Source: Motacilla alba alba (Eukaryota; Chordata; Aves; Passeriformes; Motacillidae). From it: a stretch of DNA of 64,000 nt. Numbering within the stretch: position 1 is the first letter of the stretch; each line of letters begins with the position of its first letter. The translations under genes and the position numbers were made by a program. Below the pieces are notes generated by a model. It was not told the origin of the DNA. It saw nothing but the letters and a program-made list of their open reading frames with translations, and made no database searches. This document shows positions 63,363 to 64,000 of the stretch, piece by piece. The stretch lies in contig NC_052021.1 of NCBI RefSeq assembly GCF_015832195.1, positions 29,414,786-29,478,785 of the forward strand. The letters are read 5' to 3'.

Positions 63363-64000
63363 TGCATATCTAAGGACATGTCAGCTGGACGTGGGCAGGA
63401 CTGTCCCCTGAGAAAGCCCAGCCATGGCTTCTAGGGGTTCAGCAATTCCATGCAGGGGCAGCACTCCAGAATTGTGCATCTCCACATTTTGGGGGATGCT
63501 CTGGGCAGTATTATCCTTCCAGAGAATTATAAGGACTTGTTTAGCTCCCACCCTCTGCTGTGTGTCACTTTCCACCTTGCTGTGGCCCTGTGTGTCCAAG
63601 GAAAAGGAAGAATAACGTCTGCAACTGCAAAAATTAAGAGCAGAGCTTGAACAGTCTTACACTGAGCATTAGAAGTGACTTCCAAAATGCTTGTTTTCTT
63701 CCTGCCTTCAACCACCAGAAAGCTCCCAGGAAGGTGCAGGAAGCCCATTGGAAGAGTTGAAATCTCCTTTATTTAGTATGATAGCACTGCTCTGTGTTTA
63801 ATTTGTGAATGTTTGTGAAAGATCTCACAGCTCATGGCTCTGGTGTATTGATGGAAATGTGAAGGTGGGAGCCAATTTGGATGGCATTTCTCCTCATGCA
63901 AGTCACTGAATATTATTTCAATGTACTTGTAGCAGAAGCAAACACAGGCCCTGAGTCAAGTCTATGAATTGCTTGATTCCTGTACTGAAATCAGAATTAT

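Larger units (their letters stand above)
58432..64000 (+). other. SLC18A2: SLC18A2 intron 2 (runs past the window edge)
   Basis: No VMAT2 exon 3 was found in this 5.6-kb stretch, so it is read as intron. It contains an AT satellite, a CR1 fragment and a small perfect hairpin, listed separately. The other open frames are short and unrelated to the transporter. Confidence 0.75.

Overview
The window is vertebrate nuclear DNA, almost certainly from a bird. Two intron-containing genes lie in the same order and orientation as on human 10q25: KCNK18 (the TRESK two-pore potassium channel) and then SLC18A2 (the vesicular monoamine transporter VMAT2). The interspersed repeats are mostly CR1 LINE 3' fragments, as expected in an avian genome, and one is interrupted by a solo endogenous-retrovirus-type LTR. 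No bacterial, viral or plasmid gene and no CRISPR array was seen. I found no convincing new biological system. The most interesting signals are repeat structure and regulatory layout around the two genes.

Layout. 1-5.1 kb is non-coding, with an ancient palindromic repeat near 2.0 kb. 5.1-9.8 kb is a CpG-retaining domain with two CpG islands (6.2-7.5 and 9.0-9.8 kb). The first island carries three nested tandem repeats and is flanked by two long polypurine tracts. 9.8-23.7 kb is non-coding, with a third, smaller CpG island (15.0-15.5 kb) between two CR1 copies. KCNK18 occupies 23.7-28.3 kb as three coding exons (predicted 429 aa). 28.3-54.4 kb is the intergenic space, with an ancient CR1, a pair of CTCF-like motifs at 38.63-38.69 kb, and AT-rich and poly(T) tracts. 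At 54.4-55.2 kb a CR1 is split by the 451-bp LTR. A 49-bp-unit minisatellite (55.28-55.86 kb) follows and runs into the CpG-island promoter of SLC18A2. SLC18A2 starts at 56,208. Only its first two coding exons (codons 1-158) lie in the window, and the gene continues past the right edge. Its second intron contains a long AT satellite and another CR1.

Function. The two genes do not form a known pathway. TRESK sets background K+ conductance in sensory neurons, and VMAT2 loads monoamines into synaptic vesicles. In mammals VAX1 lies next to KCNK18 on the left. The left-hand CpG domain fits the flank of such a developmental regulator, but no VAX1 exon or homeobox was found here. Most long open frames in the window are by-products of tandem repeats or GC-rich sequence and are not annotated as genes.
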